Below are positions 8,222 through 16,576 of a DNA stretch of 64,000 nt, piece after piece (within the stretch, counting starts at the first letter, position 1; each line of letters starts with the position of its first letter). The notes under the pieces were generated by a model that worked only from the letters and a program-made list of their open reading frames with translations, was not told the DNA's origin and searched no databases. The translations under genes and the position numbers were made by a program. This DNA is from Deltaproteobacteria bacterium. GTDB lineage: Bacteria > Desulfobacterota > Desulfobulbia > Desulfobulbales > Desulfurivibrionaceae. The stretch is from positions 1 to 64,000 of the forward strand of contig DUZW01000015.1 of the NCBI GenBank assembly GCA_013349295.1. Reading direction: 5' to 3'.

Positions 8222-10564
8222 TCACGCTGAGCCCCAGGACTGAGACTTCGTGGATTGATGAGTTGAGGGGGCGGTTCCGTTGCATCCGGGGTTTTCTGTT
8301 TTTTCGATCCCACTCAGGGCGTTTTGTTCATCCCGGTTGATCAGGATCTCTTTCTTGGTGTTGACCCAGAGAATGTTGTTCAGGCCCTCGTAGCCGTCGA
8401 AGAGTTTTTCCTTTTGGTGCTGAAGCGCCTCGCCGATGAAGCCCAAAATGATTAAGTCGGCGTCGCGCGACTGGCGACGGATCAGTTCCTTGCGCGAGGT
8501 GCAGGCATCGGTGGGCATCAATTCGATGTTGCGGGGTGAGATGGGCAGGCGGCCTTCCTTGATCAGCTGGTGCAGCTTATCCTTTTGCTCCTCGATCTCC
8601 GCCTCGGGAAAGGCGATCAAGAGTTTAATCTGACCGCCCTCCCAGTCAGGGTGCCCCATAATGATGTAGGCCAGGAGGATCATCAGACTGGCATTGTCGT
8701 AATCCTCCGGAGTGATCCAAATGTGGATCTCGCGATGGTAGCCGTAATTTCGGGAAGTGGACCCGAGGATGCAGACGTCGAAGCCGGAGGCCAACAGCAG
8801 CCTGTAGTTTTCGATAATGTCGGACAGTTGCGCCGCCTCGCCCTGTCGGGAAAATTCGAAGAGGATCAGATTGTTTTCCTTGCCGGAAATGCCCGGCAAC
8901 TGGGCGACCTGGGTCAGCGCCGTGGTGTAGGAAGGGCTGACCAGGGTGTCGATGTAGATGTTGCTGCGGCTGATGTCGGTGAGACGAACCAGTCGCTGAA
9001 ATATCTCGCGGGAATGTTCCACCGTCTCCCGGGAAAGGTAGCCCGGCAGGTAGTGGATGTAAGTGCCGAAGCCGAACCGGTGGGCGATCCAGCGGAGAAG
9101 ATTAAAGGCATCCAGTCGCTCAAAAGAATGGGAGGAGATGCAGACTACCGATGGCCGCCAGCGTTCTTCTCCGCTCTTCTGGCTGGATTTCTGCAGAAAG
9201 ATCTGGAGCTGGCGGCTGACCTGAAAAATGGCGCCTTGAAAGATTGCGGCCAGGCCGCGCCGCTCCGGATTATTGTAGCCGATCCAGAGGTAGAGGGCCG
9301 TCATTACCAGAATGGCGACTATGGCGTAAGGCAGGCTCATTTTGAACATCAGCCAGAGGCAGGCGACGGAACCGAACAGGGAAATATACCATTTGGAGCG
9401 GAATGCCGGTCGGTAGGATGGGTCGGCGGCGAAATGCTCAAGAAAGGAGATAAGGCAGATGGTGCCGTAGGTGACCATGAAGAACATGGAGATGACCTGG
9501 GCGACAACGTCCACATCCCCCAACATCACGAAGAGCAAGGCGATTCCGAAGACCACCACGGAAGCATTGCGTGGTTCCTGTTTTGGGCCGACCCCGGCAG
9601 CCAGCCAAGTGGAGAGGCCCCTGGAGGGGATGACATCGTCGGCGGCCAGTGCTTGAAGCGTGCGAGGAGCAACCAGTCCCGATCCGAGGGCCGAGGAGAT
9701 GGTGGCGCAGGCCAGGCCGATGGGGATGATCGGTCCCCAGACCGCGATTTTTGCCATGATCAGCTGGTCGCCGGCCAGGGTTTCGGGGGTGGCGGAAATG
9801 GACAGCTTATAGGCTATGGCGACGTAGACCACCATCCCCGCCAGAGTGGCGCACATGGTTCCCAGCGGAATAGCCTTGCGGGAATCGTGCAGGTCGCCGG
9901 AGAGGCCTACCCCGGCGGTCATGCCGGTAAAGGCTGGAAAACAGATGGCAAAAACCAGGAAGAAGTTGTCCGGGTTCTGAACCGTTTCGATCAGGTGGTG
10001 GTAGTCGACGTAGGTGGTCAGGTGTTCTGAGCCGATGAAAAAAAAGATCAGCGACAGGAAGAGTACCCCGACCACCCAGTAGAGCAACTTGATGCCGAGG
10101 TCGGCACCTCTGCGGATCACTACCAGGCCCAGGAGGATTACGGCAGGCAGGCTGACCAGCCGAGCATCGCTGATTTGCAGCGGGGTGATGGTGGCAAGCC
10201 AGGCAAAAACCGGGCGGAAGGCCTCGGCGAAGGCGATGGTGTAAAAGGCCACGCTGATGGCTTGGGAAAGAAAGAGAGAGATGCCGATGGCCGCTCCGGG
10301 AATGATGCCGAAAGAGCGTGAGATGATGTAATACTCGCCGCCGCCTTCAACCTTTTGGTTGGTGGCAATCTCCGCCAAGGCCATGGCGGTGGGGATGGTT
10401 ACGGCGTGGCCGATGAGGATGATGGCCAAAACGCCGACGAAACCGACATGGGCCACCGCGTATCCAAAGCGGAGGAACATGACGGCTCCCAGAATGGTCG
10501 AGATGGCGGTGAGAAAAACCGCTGCCGTGCCCAAGGTGCCGGTGGCTTTTAATTGTTGGTTCAT
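8222..10564 (-). CDS. SLC12-like cation-chloride cotransporter (APC superfamily)
   Basis: This 780-residue transporter has about 12 membrane helices in the first ~480 residues and a ~300-residue cytoplasmic C-terminal domain. The helix 1-3 region closely resembles NKCC/KCC proteins: ILGAVMFLRFGYAVAHVG, then AEIATNQKVEGGGEYYIISRS with a following G.AIGISLFLSQAISVAFY. The C-terminal domain (WRPSVVCIS, later LIILGFIGEA) matches the SLC12 cytosolic domain layout. Eukaryotic members carry Na+, K+ and Cl-; prokaryotic substrates may instead be amino acids or K+, so the ion is inferred. The frame opens at 10705, but the ATG at 10564 has AGAGAGGAAATCC just before it and homology begins there. It lies ~300 bp upstream of marC. 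Confidence 0.8.
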   Translation of the reverse strand: MNQQLKATGTLGTAAVFLTAISTILGAVMFLRFGYAVAHVGFVGVLAIILIGHAVTIPTAMALAEIATNQKVEGGGEYYIISRSFGIIPGAAIGISLFLSQAISVAFYTIAFAEAFRPVFAWLATITPLQISDARLVSLPAVILLGLVVIRRGADLGIKLLYWVVGVLFLSLIFFFIGSEHLTTYVDYHHLIETVQNPDNFFLVFAICFPAFTGMTAGVGLSGDLHDSRKAIPLGTMCATLAGMVVYVAIAYKLSISATPETLAGDQLIMAKIAVWGPIIPIGLACATISSALGSGLVAPRTLQALAADDVIPSRGLSTWLAAGVGPKQEPRNASVVVFGIALLFVMLGDVDVVAQVISMFFMVTYGTICLISFLEHFAADPSYRPAFRSKWYISLFGSVACLWLMFKMSLPYAIVAILVMTALYLWIGYNNPERRGLAAIFQGAIFQVSRQLQIFLQKSSQKSGEERWRPSVVCISSHSFERLDAFNLLRWIAHRFGFGTYIHYLPGYLSRETVEHSREIFQRLVRLTDISRSNIYIDTLVSPSYTTALTQVAQLPGISGKENNLILFEFSRQGEAAQLSDIIENYRLLLASGFDVCILGSTSRNYGYHREIHIWITPEDYDNASLMILLAYIIMGHPDWEGGQIKLLIAFPEAEIEEQKDKLHQLIKEGRLPISPRNIELMPTDACTSRKELIRRQSRDADLIILGFIGEALQHQKEKLFDGYEGLNNILWVNTKKEILINRDEQNALSGIEKTENPGCNGTAPSTHQSTKSQSWGSA

Positions 10565-10728
10565 TGGATTTCCTCTCTCTGCCTTGGAATAGTAAGCCTG
10601 ATTGTAGGAGCTTGTATCTCGGCGTCTGTTCGGCGTCAACGCATTTTTCCCGGGCAGCATATTTGTAGTGATTCGTGGGATGGTGGTTCGAAGTAGAAAG
10701 CTCAAGTCGGGAACGGAAGGGGGAGAAA

Positions 10729-10762
10729 CAAAAAAAAGGGCCCTCGCGAAGGCGGGGCCCTT
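10729..10762 (-). terminator. Rho-independent terminator of the cold-shock gene
   Basis: On the minus strand, AAGGGCCCC..GGGGCCCTT-like arms enclose a short GC loop and are followed by a run of T (the plus strand shows AAAAAAAA up to 10737). It lies ~27 bp after the csp stop codon. Confidence 0.85.
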
Positions 10763-10788
10763 GGGGTAGTCAAGCGTTGGTGTTGACT

Positions 10789-10989
10789 TTACAGCGGTTC
10801 CACATTGGCCGCGGCAGGGCCTTTCTGGCCGTCGACAATCTCGAAGCGGACGCGTTCCCCTTCCTGCAAGGTTTTGAAGCCATTCTTGTTGATTGCGGAG
10901 TAATGGACAAAAACATCCTTGCCATTATCCTGGGCGATAAAGCCGAAACCCTTTGCCTCGTTAAACCACTTCACTGTGCCTTCAAACAT
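10789..10989 (-). CDS. Cold-shock protein (CspA family)
   Basis: This 66-residue single OB-fold protein has both RNA-binding motifs, KGFGFI (RNP1-like) and DVFVHYS (RNP2-like), and the usual start [11 protein letters not shown]. Such proteins bind single-stranded RNA and act as RNA chaperones; not all are cold-induced. The start at 10989 follows GGAGGAATATC, a good ribosome binding site; the longer upstream frame is rejected because it precedes the conserved N-terminus. A dedicated terminator follows. The leader upstream is AT-rich and includes a hairpin at 11060-11091, which could be regulatory. Confidence 0.95.
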   Translation of the reverse strand: MFEGTVKWFNEAKGFGFIAQDNGKDVFVHYSAINKNGFKTLQEGERVRFEIVDGQKGPAAANVEPL

Positions 10990-11059
10990 GATATTCCTCC
11001 GTTCCTTGCTTGGAGCCATAACTTGAAACTCGCAGTATCCCCGGCTCGTTAAATAAAAA

Positions 11060-11091
11060 TACCGCACGCCCATCCTAGGGTTTGTGCGGTA
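11060..11091 (-). terminator. Hairpin between methyltransferase gene and csp
   Basis: A perfect 8 bp stem TACCGCAC/GTGCGGTA (11060-11067 with 11084-11091) is followed on the minus strand by TTTTTATTTA. It suits an intrinsic terminator for the asnS-methyltransferase operon. If csp transcription starts in the AT-rich stretch at 11095-11170, the same hairpin would instead lie in the csp leader. The sequence alone does not decide. Confidence 0.6.
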
Positions 11092-11173
11092 AACTTTTTA
11101 ACAAAGCTAAAAAATACTGCACAATACTTACTATTTTTTTTGATACCAAAAAGGATTTGGAATAGCAAATAAA

Positions 11174-11968
11174 TTATTTCGGGCTGCCGGACCCCTTTCG
11201 CGCCACCAGCAGCAGGGTGGTATGCCGGCTCGGCACAAAGGGGGCAAAAGCAAAGTCGCCGTAGGCCTGTTCCAGGTAAAAGCCCTGGTCGGCAAAAATC
11301 TCCCGCCATTGCTCAAATCCGTAGCCAAGAATCTGATAGGTATATTCCCAGTCCTCGTTAGCTTGATCTTTTCTGAAGCGCAGGCGGTAGCGTTCCGTGA
11401 TTTCCACCAGGCATGACTGCGGCATCGTGTTTTTTAGAATTTCCTTTATGAGCGTCGAACCGTCCGGGCAGTTGAAGAGCTGAAACTGGAATCGTTTTTT
11501 CCCGTCCAGTTCGCGGAGTTCCTGGTCCGGGATATAGAGTTGCAGGAGCAGGACGCCGTCTTCGGCGAGAAGGTGGCGGACCTGGCTCAGGCAGGCGCGT
11601 AAATCCTTTGGGTCGGTCAGGAGATTCAGGGTGTTGTATGGGGCAATGATTGCGGCAAAGGTGGTGCGGAAGGCCAGGGATGTCATATCCATGCAGGCGT
11701 AGTGCGGCGTGGAGGTTCTTGCGGCAAGACTTGCGGCGGCAAGCATGGGGAAGGAGAGATCGATGCCGGTCAGGTGATGACCGTCCGCTGCCAGGGCCTG
11801 GCTGACCCGCCCTGTGCCGCAGCCCAGTTCCAGGATGGTGCAGGGGTGTTTGGGCAGGTGTTTGCGATAAAAGGGGAGATCTTCGCGGAAATCCCCCAGC
11901 TCCAAGTCGTACAGGGCGGTGTACCGTGCATGGCCATAGATACGGTCGGCCCGGATATCTTTTTCCAT
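11174..11968 (-). CDS. Class I SAM-dependent methyltransferase
   Basis: This 264-residue cytoplasmic protein has a Rossmann-fold SAM-binding core. Motif I ILELGCGTGR is near residue 45-54, an acidic motif II LTGIDLS comes after it, and FAAIIAPYNTLNLL lies in the motif IV region. The substrate is not evident. It starts 8 bp after the asnS stop codon, so the two are co-transcribed. A role linked to translation is possible but only inferred from that position. Confidence 0.8.
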   Translation of the reverse strand: MEKDIRADRIYGHARYTALYDLELGDFREDLPFYRKHLPKHPCTILELGCGTGRVSQALAADGHHLTGIDLSFPMLAAASLAARTSTPHYACMDMTSLAFRTTFAAIIAPYNTLNLLTDPKDLRACLSQVRHLLAEDGVLLLQLYIPDQELRELDGKKRFQFQLFNCPDGSTLIKEILKNTMPQSCLVEITERYRLRFRKDQANEDWEYTYQILGYGFEQWREIFADQGFYLEQAYGDFAFAPFVPSRHTTLLLVARKGSGSPK

Positions 11969-11976
11969 TTTGCCGT

Positions 11977-13368
11977 TTACAGCGCGGCCGAACCCGGGGT
12001 GCGCGGAAAGGGGATCACCTCGCGGATGTTGGCCATGCCGCTGACGAATTGGATCAACCGTTCAAAGCCCAGGCCGAAACCGGCGTGGGGTACTGTGCCA
12101 TAGCGGCGCAGATCCAGATACCAGTTATAATCTTCCGGGTTGAGCCCCATTTCCTCAAGGCGGCCGAGCAATTTGTCGTAGCGCTCTTCCCGCTGGCTGC
12201 CGCCGATGATCTCGCCGAGGCCCGGCACCAGGATATCCATGGCGGCCACGGTGGCGTTGTCGTCATTGACCCGCATGTAAAAGGGCTTGATGGATTTTGG
12301 GTAGTCGGTGACGATGAGGGGGCGTTTGAAAACCTCCTCGCACAGGTAGCGCTCGTGTTCCGACTGAAGATCCGTGCCCCAGGCCACCGGGAAATTGAAT
12401 GTTTTCCCGCACCCCTTGAGTTGCTCGATGGCCTCGGTGTAAGTGATCCGGGCGAAATCATGCTCCAGTACCGCGGCCAGTCTACCCTTGAGCCTCTTAT
12501 CCACGAAATTGCTGAAGAGCTCGATTTCCTCCGGGCAATGCTCCTGTACATACCGTACCAGGTATTTGATGAATGCCTCGGCCACCTGCATGTCCTGGGC
12601 AAGATCGCAGAAAGCCATCTCCGGCTCGACCATCCAGAACTCGGCCAGATGCCTGCTGGTGTTGGAGTTTTCCGCTCGGAAGGTGGGGCCGAAGGTGTAA
12701 ACGTTGCCCAGGGCCAGGCAATAGATCTCCGCCTCCAGTTGGCCGCTCACCGTGAGGTTCGCCTGGCGGCCGAAGAAATCCTCGCTGAAATCGGGGCGTC
12801 CATCCTTGCGGGGGACGTTACTCAGGTCAAGGGTGGTGACGGTGAACATCTCGCCCGCGCCTTCGCAGTCGCTGGTGGTGATGATCGGGGTATGGATGTA
12901 TTGGAAGCCCTGCTCCTGAAAAAAACGGTGCACCGCAAAGGAAAGGGCGCTCCGCACCCTGGCCACGGCGCCAAGGCTGTTGGTGCGCGGGCGCAGGTGG
13001 GCTATTTCCCGCAGGAACTCAAAGGAATGCCGTTTTTTTTGCAGGGGATAGGTTTCCGGGTCGGCCCAGCCGTAGACCTCGACTTCGGCGGCCTGGAGTT
13101 CCACGGCCTGACCCTTGGCCGGCGAGGCGGCAAGTCGACCGCTGATCCGTACCGAGCAACCGGTGGTGAGGCGGAGGATCTCCTCCTGATACCGGGGCAG
13201 GCTCTCCTCGGCAATGACCTGGAGGTTGGCGACGCAGGAGCCGTCATTGACCTCGAGAAAGGAAAAACCCTTGCTGTCCCGGCGGGTGCGGATCCATCCT
13301 TGGATTGTCACGGTCCGGCCGAGGGGTTGCTCTTTAAGGAGCTGGGCGATGCGGGAAGAGAGGCTCAT
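11977..13368 (-). CDS. asnS: Asparagine--tRNA ligase
   Basis: This 463-residue class IIb aminoacyl-tRNA synthetase charges tRNA-Asn with asparagine. It has an N-terminal OB-fold anticodon-binding domain ([21 protein letters not shown]) and a catalytic domain with class II motifs: [15 protein letters not shown] (motif 2) and the C-terminal GFGLGFERL (motif 3). Length matches the E. coli enzyme (~466). The frame is open upstream to 13857, but homology starts at [11 protein letters not shown], hence 13368. The leader contains a strong hairpin and a copy of the dispersed element. A methyltransferase gene follows in the same operon. Confidence 0.95.
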   Translation of the reverse strand: MSLSSRIAQLLKEQPLGRTVTIQGWIRTRRDSKGFSFLEVNDGSCVANLQVIAEESLPRYQEEILRLTTGCSVRISGRLAASPAKGQAVELQAAEVEVYGWADPETYPLQKKRHSFEFLREIAHLRPRTNSLGAVARVRSALSFAVHRFFQEQGFQYIHTPIITTSDCEGAGEMFTVTTLDLSNVPRKDGRPDFSEDFFGRQANLTVSGQLEAEIYCLALGNVYTFGPTFRAENSNTSRHLAEFWMVEPEMAFCDLAQDMQVAEAFIKYLVRYVQEHCPEEIELFSNFVDKRLKGRLAAVLEHDFARITYTEAIEQLKGCGKTFNFPVAWGTDLQSEHERYLCEEVFKRPLIVTDYPKSIKPFYMRVNDDNATVAAMDILVPGLGEIIGGSQREERYDKLLGRLEEMGLNPEDYNWYLDLRRYGTVPHAGFGLGFERLIQFVSGMANIREVIPFPRTPGSAAL

Positions 13369-13393
13369 GGGTAATGGTATCCTATCCCCGGAG

Positions 13394-13430
13394 GGTGCTG
13401 CGTAACAATACGCAACTGTTACGCAGCACC
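13394..13430. repeat. Perfect 13 bp inverted repeat in the asnS leader
   Basis: GGTGCTGCGTAAC (13394-13406) and GTTACGCAGCACC (13418-13430) are perfect reverse complements around an 11-base loop. The right arm is also the left end of dispersed element copy A, so the left arm may be a remnant of a second, inverted copy. It lies 25 bp upstream of the asnS start, with no T-run. Confidence 0.75.
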
Positions 13431-13517
13431 GCATCTGCTTTGTCATCGGTCTGCTTATGTGCAACAGCGCATTTCGCAGGCCTTTTCCGTGCATCTGCAG
13501 CACTGCTGAACAGTTGC
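13412..13517 (+). repeat. Dispersed ~106 bp inverted-repeat element, copy A
   Basis: Its ends GCAACTGTT.(..)GCAG and CTGCTGAACAGTTGC form imperfect terminal inverted repeats of about 18 bp. The interior includes TTTGTCATCGGTCTG and a GCATCTGC near the right end, shared with copies at 22606, 33764, 36804 and 62563. The length of 106 bp equals that of copy E. No protein is encoded. Confidence 0.8.
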
Positions 13518-13690
13518 CGCTCGGGGTTACCTTGTTTTTTTTGTCTTGAACCGGATAATGAAGAGTTCTTGAGAATTTTTCCAAGTATGAATAAATAATG
13601 TTTCTTTGCAATACATTTTTCCAGGTACAAGGAATATACGGAATGAATTTCGAGTGACAACATGATGTTCGACTGAAAAAGGAGAAGGCG

Positions 13691-14257
13691 ATGAGCGAAA
13701 AAATATACCGTCTGGCGCCGGAACAATGCGCCCTGTTGGTGGTGGATATCCAGGAGCGGATGATGCAGGCCATCCCGGCCAGGGAGGAGGTGGTGAAAAA
13801 TGCGGCGCTGCTGATGAAGGCGGCCAACATCCTCCAGGTTCCCGTGCTTGCCACCACCCAGTACGCGGCCAGGATCGGCGCCTTGCTTCCGGAGATTCAG
13901 GCCGAGCTGGGCGGCGGCATTGTTCCGCTGGATAAGCTGGAATTCGGCTGCTTCGATAATGGGGCCATCGGCGAGGCGGTGAAAAGATTGCCGAGGGAGA
14001 TCAACACCATCGTGGTCTGCGGGGTGGAAACCCATATCTGCATCTACCAGACGGTGCTGGGCGGACTCCTGCAGGGCTACCGGATGTGGGTGCCCGCCGA
14101 TGGCGTGGCCTCAAGGGTTGAGAAGAACTACCAGACCGGCCTGGCCCGGATCAGCGAGGTAGGCGGGATCGTCGCCAATACGGAGATGATCATTTACGAA
14201 TGGTTGCAAAAGGCAGGGACTCCGGCTTTCAAGGCCATCCTGCCCTTTATCAAATAA
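13691..14257 (+). CDS. Isochorismatase-fold cysteine hydrolase
   Basis: This 188-residue cytoplasmic hydrolase of the isochorismatase/nicotinamidase superfamily shows the catalytic triad pattern: Asp in ALLVVDIQE (about residue 20), Lys in LDKLEFGCF (about 78) and the nucleophile Cys in the [15 protein letters not shown] segment (about 118-126). Family members hydrolyse isochorismate, nicotinamide or carbamoyl compounds; nothing here fixes the substrate. The start follows AAAGGAGAAGGCG. It heads a plus-strand run with the PilZ and CheZ-like genes, but the ~150 bp gap before the PilZ gene makes shared transcription uncertain. Confidence 0.8.
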   Translation: MSEKIYRLAPEQCALLVVDIQERMMQAIPAREEVVKNAALLMKAANILQVPVLATTQYAARIGALLPEIQAELGGGIVPLDKLEFGCFDNGAIGEAVKRLPREINTIVVCGVETHICIYQTVLGGLLQGYRMWVPADGVASRVEKNYQTGLARISEVGGIVANTEMIIYEWLQKAGTPAFKAILPFIK

Positions 14258-14405
14258 CGGGGCATTCCCAGGTGTTTTCAGGCCCTGTTTTTTGGGAAAA
14301 AGCACTCAGCTCTGCAAGGAGTATTGCTTCTTTTATGGGAAAACAGGTAGAACAGTAAAAAAGGTCTTGGTGGATCGGGGTTCAAAGAGCAAGGGGGAAG
14401 CTGCC

Positions 14406-14780
14406 ATGATTGAACACGCGAACGTGGGCGAGGACCGGCGTCAGGATGAACGGGTTGCCAAAAACCTGTTTGTCCGTTTTACACGGCTTGAAGATCTCCA
14501 TGCCGATGCTCCATACCGGGATGGGCAATTGCTGGATATCAGCGGGCGCGGCCTCTGTTTTCTGGCGGAGGAAGCCCTGTCCCTGGGCAGTCAACTGGTC
14601 ATGGTTCTTGAGTTCCCCGGTTGGCAAGCGACAGCGGACGGTAAATGGATCGCCACCAAGGTGGAGGAGGATGTCGGGGTGTTGCGGGTGGTCGGCATGG
14701 TCTCCTGGGTGGCGGTCAGTCGGGCCAAGCCGGACCGGTATGAAACAGGGATCAGTTTTTCCGGCGTGGTTACGGTCTGA
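14406..14780 (+). CDS. PilZ domain protein (c-di-GMP binding)
   Basis: This 124-residue protein is essentially a single PilZ domain. It has the RR.(..)R switch (DRRQDERVAKN, near residues 9-16) and the second motif LLDISGRGLCF, matching D/NxSxxG. Those two motifs bind cyclic di-GMP. The frame opens at 14292, but the ATG at 14406 has GGGGGAAGC upstream and sits just before the RRxxxR motif. The CheZ-like gene 160 bp downstream suggests c-di-GMP input to chemotaxis or motility; this is inference. Confidence 0.8.
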   Translation: MIEHANVGEDRRQDERVAKNLFVRFTRLEDLHADAPYRDGQLLDISGRGLCFLAEEALSLGSQLVMVLEFPGWQATADGKWIATKVEEDVGVLRVVGMVSWVAVSRAKPDRYETGISFSGVVTV

Positions 14781-14942
14781 GCGGTCAAGCAATGACGGTG
14801 GAAATCGCGGTTTCTCGAAGTCTGCGCGTATTTGCGATGTTAACAAATATTCAAGGAAATTGGCGTCTTGCCGATGGGAAAGAAGTACGCCCCTGTGGGG
14901 CGGTCCGGGAGCAGACAGAGAAAGAGCAGCGGGAGGCTGAGC

Positions 14943-16568
14943 ATGTCCACAACGGGAAAGTCGGAAGTTAATCTTGAGATAAGTGCTGGATTTTTCAGGA
15001 TATCAACGGATACTGTGGTGTATAATATCACCGTCCTTGGCGGTCAGGAAAGCGGAGCCACCCAGGTGGTGCGGCACATCCTGGCCGAGGAAAAATCGGC
15101 GGTTCCCATTCTTGCCGCACCGGAAGCGGGAGACTTGGATCTTCTCGCCCGCGTGGCCGGTGAGGCGGTGGATGATGATTATTACAAAAAGGTTTCTACC
15201 GATATCTTCAATGATATCGGTAAGCTGGCAAAGAGCCTCAGCTCCACCATGGGGGAAATCCCCATGGAAGACCGGCGCATGAAACGGGTTGAGCTTGATG
15301 AGGCCGGGGAAAAGATTGAGCATGCCAAGAATCAGCTGCATGACATCGTTTCCATGACGGAAAGGGCCACCATGGAGATTATGGATCAGGTGGAAAAGGT
15401 ACAGGAGCAGACCGACGGCGTAAAAGAGCTGCTGCTTTCCCTTAAGAACCATAATGCATTTCAAGCCGCGGCCATTGCCAACGAAGAGGCGGGCGCACAA
15501 TCCGCCGCCGAAACCCTGCAGAACCTTCAGGAAAAAATCGGCCAGGCCAATGCGTTGATTGTCGCCCTGCAGGAAGGCGGCGGCGCGGCAGCCGAGGAGG
15601 TTTCCCCGGAGGAGGTGCTTGATCTGGTCGAGGCTGCGCCGGAAATGGTCAAGCGGACCCGGTATCTCTTTGTCCTCGACACGATTTTTCAGACCATGTA
15701 CGAGCTGTGCACCAACGAAACGGTGAAAACGCATATCACGGCAGCCCGTAAAAAAGTCGGGGAGTTTTTTGATCACAATGCCTTTGTCGATGCCATGGGG
15801 GAGAAGATCAAGGATCTTGCCCCGGACAGCGATAATTTTTTCACCGTTCCTTTGAGTGATGTCCTGTCCGCCTTGCTGACGGCTTGTTCCGATCAGAAAA
15901 TTCAGAATCTTCTGAAAAAAATGGATCTCAACCAGACCGAGATTTTCCTGGATCAGAGTTTGCCTCTGGAAGTGCCGCCCATCGAGGAGATTGAGGAAGC
16001 CCTCCCTGTCCCCGCGGCAACTGCCCAGGCTGAGCAGGTTTCCTCCGCTCCGGCCGCTGCGGGAGGCATACCCCAAGCCATCGACCCAAGGGTTGCCGAA
16101 CTCGGGGCCATGCTGGCGGAAAGTCTTGATCTGGCCGGAGAGTTGACGGAGAGTCTGGGGCAGATGCGTTCCGGGCAGACTGCCGGCATGAGCCAGATGA
16201 CCATCGACGATCAGAATGATATTTTCAAGAAAATAGAAGATGCCTTCAATGTGGCCTCCTCCATCACCGAGGTTATCTCGCGGATTACGGAAGCCTTGAG
16301 TTTTCAGGATCTCTCCGGACAGCAAATTCTGAAGATCATCAAACTGCTCACCGATTTCCAGGTGCAGCTCCTGGCCATCGTGGTTTCCTTTGGCTCGCAG
16401 TTGAAAATAAAGGAGCAGAATGCCGGGATTACCGTGCAGGAGAGCAAGCGGATCGCCCAGGAGGATGTGGACAGATATCTTAAATCCATGACCACCGAGG
16501 ATGTCGGCGGGGATGGAACCCTTGATCAGGATGCGGTGAATGATCTCCTGAAGGGTTTGGGTTTTTAG
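14943..16568 (+). CDS. Large CheZ-like CheY-P phosphatase family protein
   Basis: This 541-residue protein carries the hallmarks of CheZ but is about two and a half times as long as E. coli CheZ (214). Residues ~90-200 form a long helical region (ERATMEIMDQVEKVQEQ) like the first arm of the CheZ hairpin. Near residue 453 the catalytic helix reads ALSFQDLSGQQILKIIKLL, keeping the Q of the QDLTGQ motif. The last residues, LDQDAVNDLLKGLGF, match the CheZ C-terminal CheY-binding helix. The middle ~250 residues are an insertion with helices and a Pro/Ala linker. CheZ dephosphorylates CheY-P; no che genes are nearby. GGGAGGC precedes the ATG at 14943. It converges with the hybrid kinase 8 bp away. 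Confidence 0.75.
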   Translation: MSTTGKSEVNLEISAGFFRISTDTVVYNITVLGGQESGATQVVRHILAEEKSAVPILAAPEAGDLDLLARVAGEAVDDDYYKKVSTDIFNDIGKLAKSLSSTMGEIPMEDRRMKRVELDEAGEKIEHAKNQLHDIVSMTERATMEIMDQVEKVQEQTDGVKELLLSLKNHNAFQAAAIANEEAGAQSAAETLQNLQEKIGQANALIVALQEGGGAAAEEVSPEEVLDLVEAAPEMVKRTRYLFVLDTIFQTMYELCTNETVKTHITAARKKVGEFFDHNAFVDAMGEKIKDLAPDSDNFFTVPLSDVLSALLTACSDQKIQNLLKKMDLNQTEIFLDQSLPLEVPPIEEIEEALPVPAATAQAEQVSSAPAAAGGIPQAIDPRVAELGAMLAESLDLAGELTESLGQMRSGQTAGMSQMTIDDQNDIFKKIEDAFNVASSITEVISRITEALSFQDLSGQQILKIIKLLTDFQVQLLAIVVSFGSQLKIKEQNAGITVQESKRIAQEDVDRYLKSMTTEDVGGDGTLDQDAVNDLLKGLGF

Positions 16569-16576
16569 CAGTCGCT

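Larger units (their letters stand above)
13369..13690. other. Divergent intergenic region with element copy A
   Basis: No gene lies here. The stretch separates asnS (minus) and the isochorismatase-like gene (plus). It holds a perfect hairpin (13394-13430), dispersed element copy A (13412-13517), then an AT-rich section that probably carries the plus-strand promoter. I could not assign -35/-10 boxes with confidence. Confidence 0.6.

Noticed and set aside
8570-10030. 486-codon plus-strand open frame antisense to the SLC12-like gene
   Set aside because: It is a shadow of the high-GC coding strand: low-complexity Gly/Asp/Gln-rich translation, no family match, no ribosome binding site.
11926-13374. 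482-codon plus-strand open frame antisense to asnS
   Set aside because: It mirrors the asnS coding region; asnS itself is certain from its motifs.
13374-13598. Short frames inside the dispersed elements (also at 22554, 33662, 62535)
   Set aside because: They differ in frame and sequence between copies and lack ribosome binding sites; the repeats are non-coding.
13369-13857. N-terminal extension of asnS
   Set aside because: It reads through the dispersed element and an antisense region; AsnRS homology starts at 13368.
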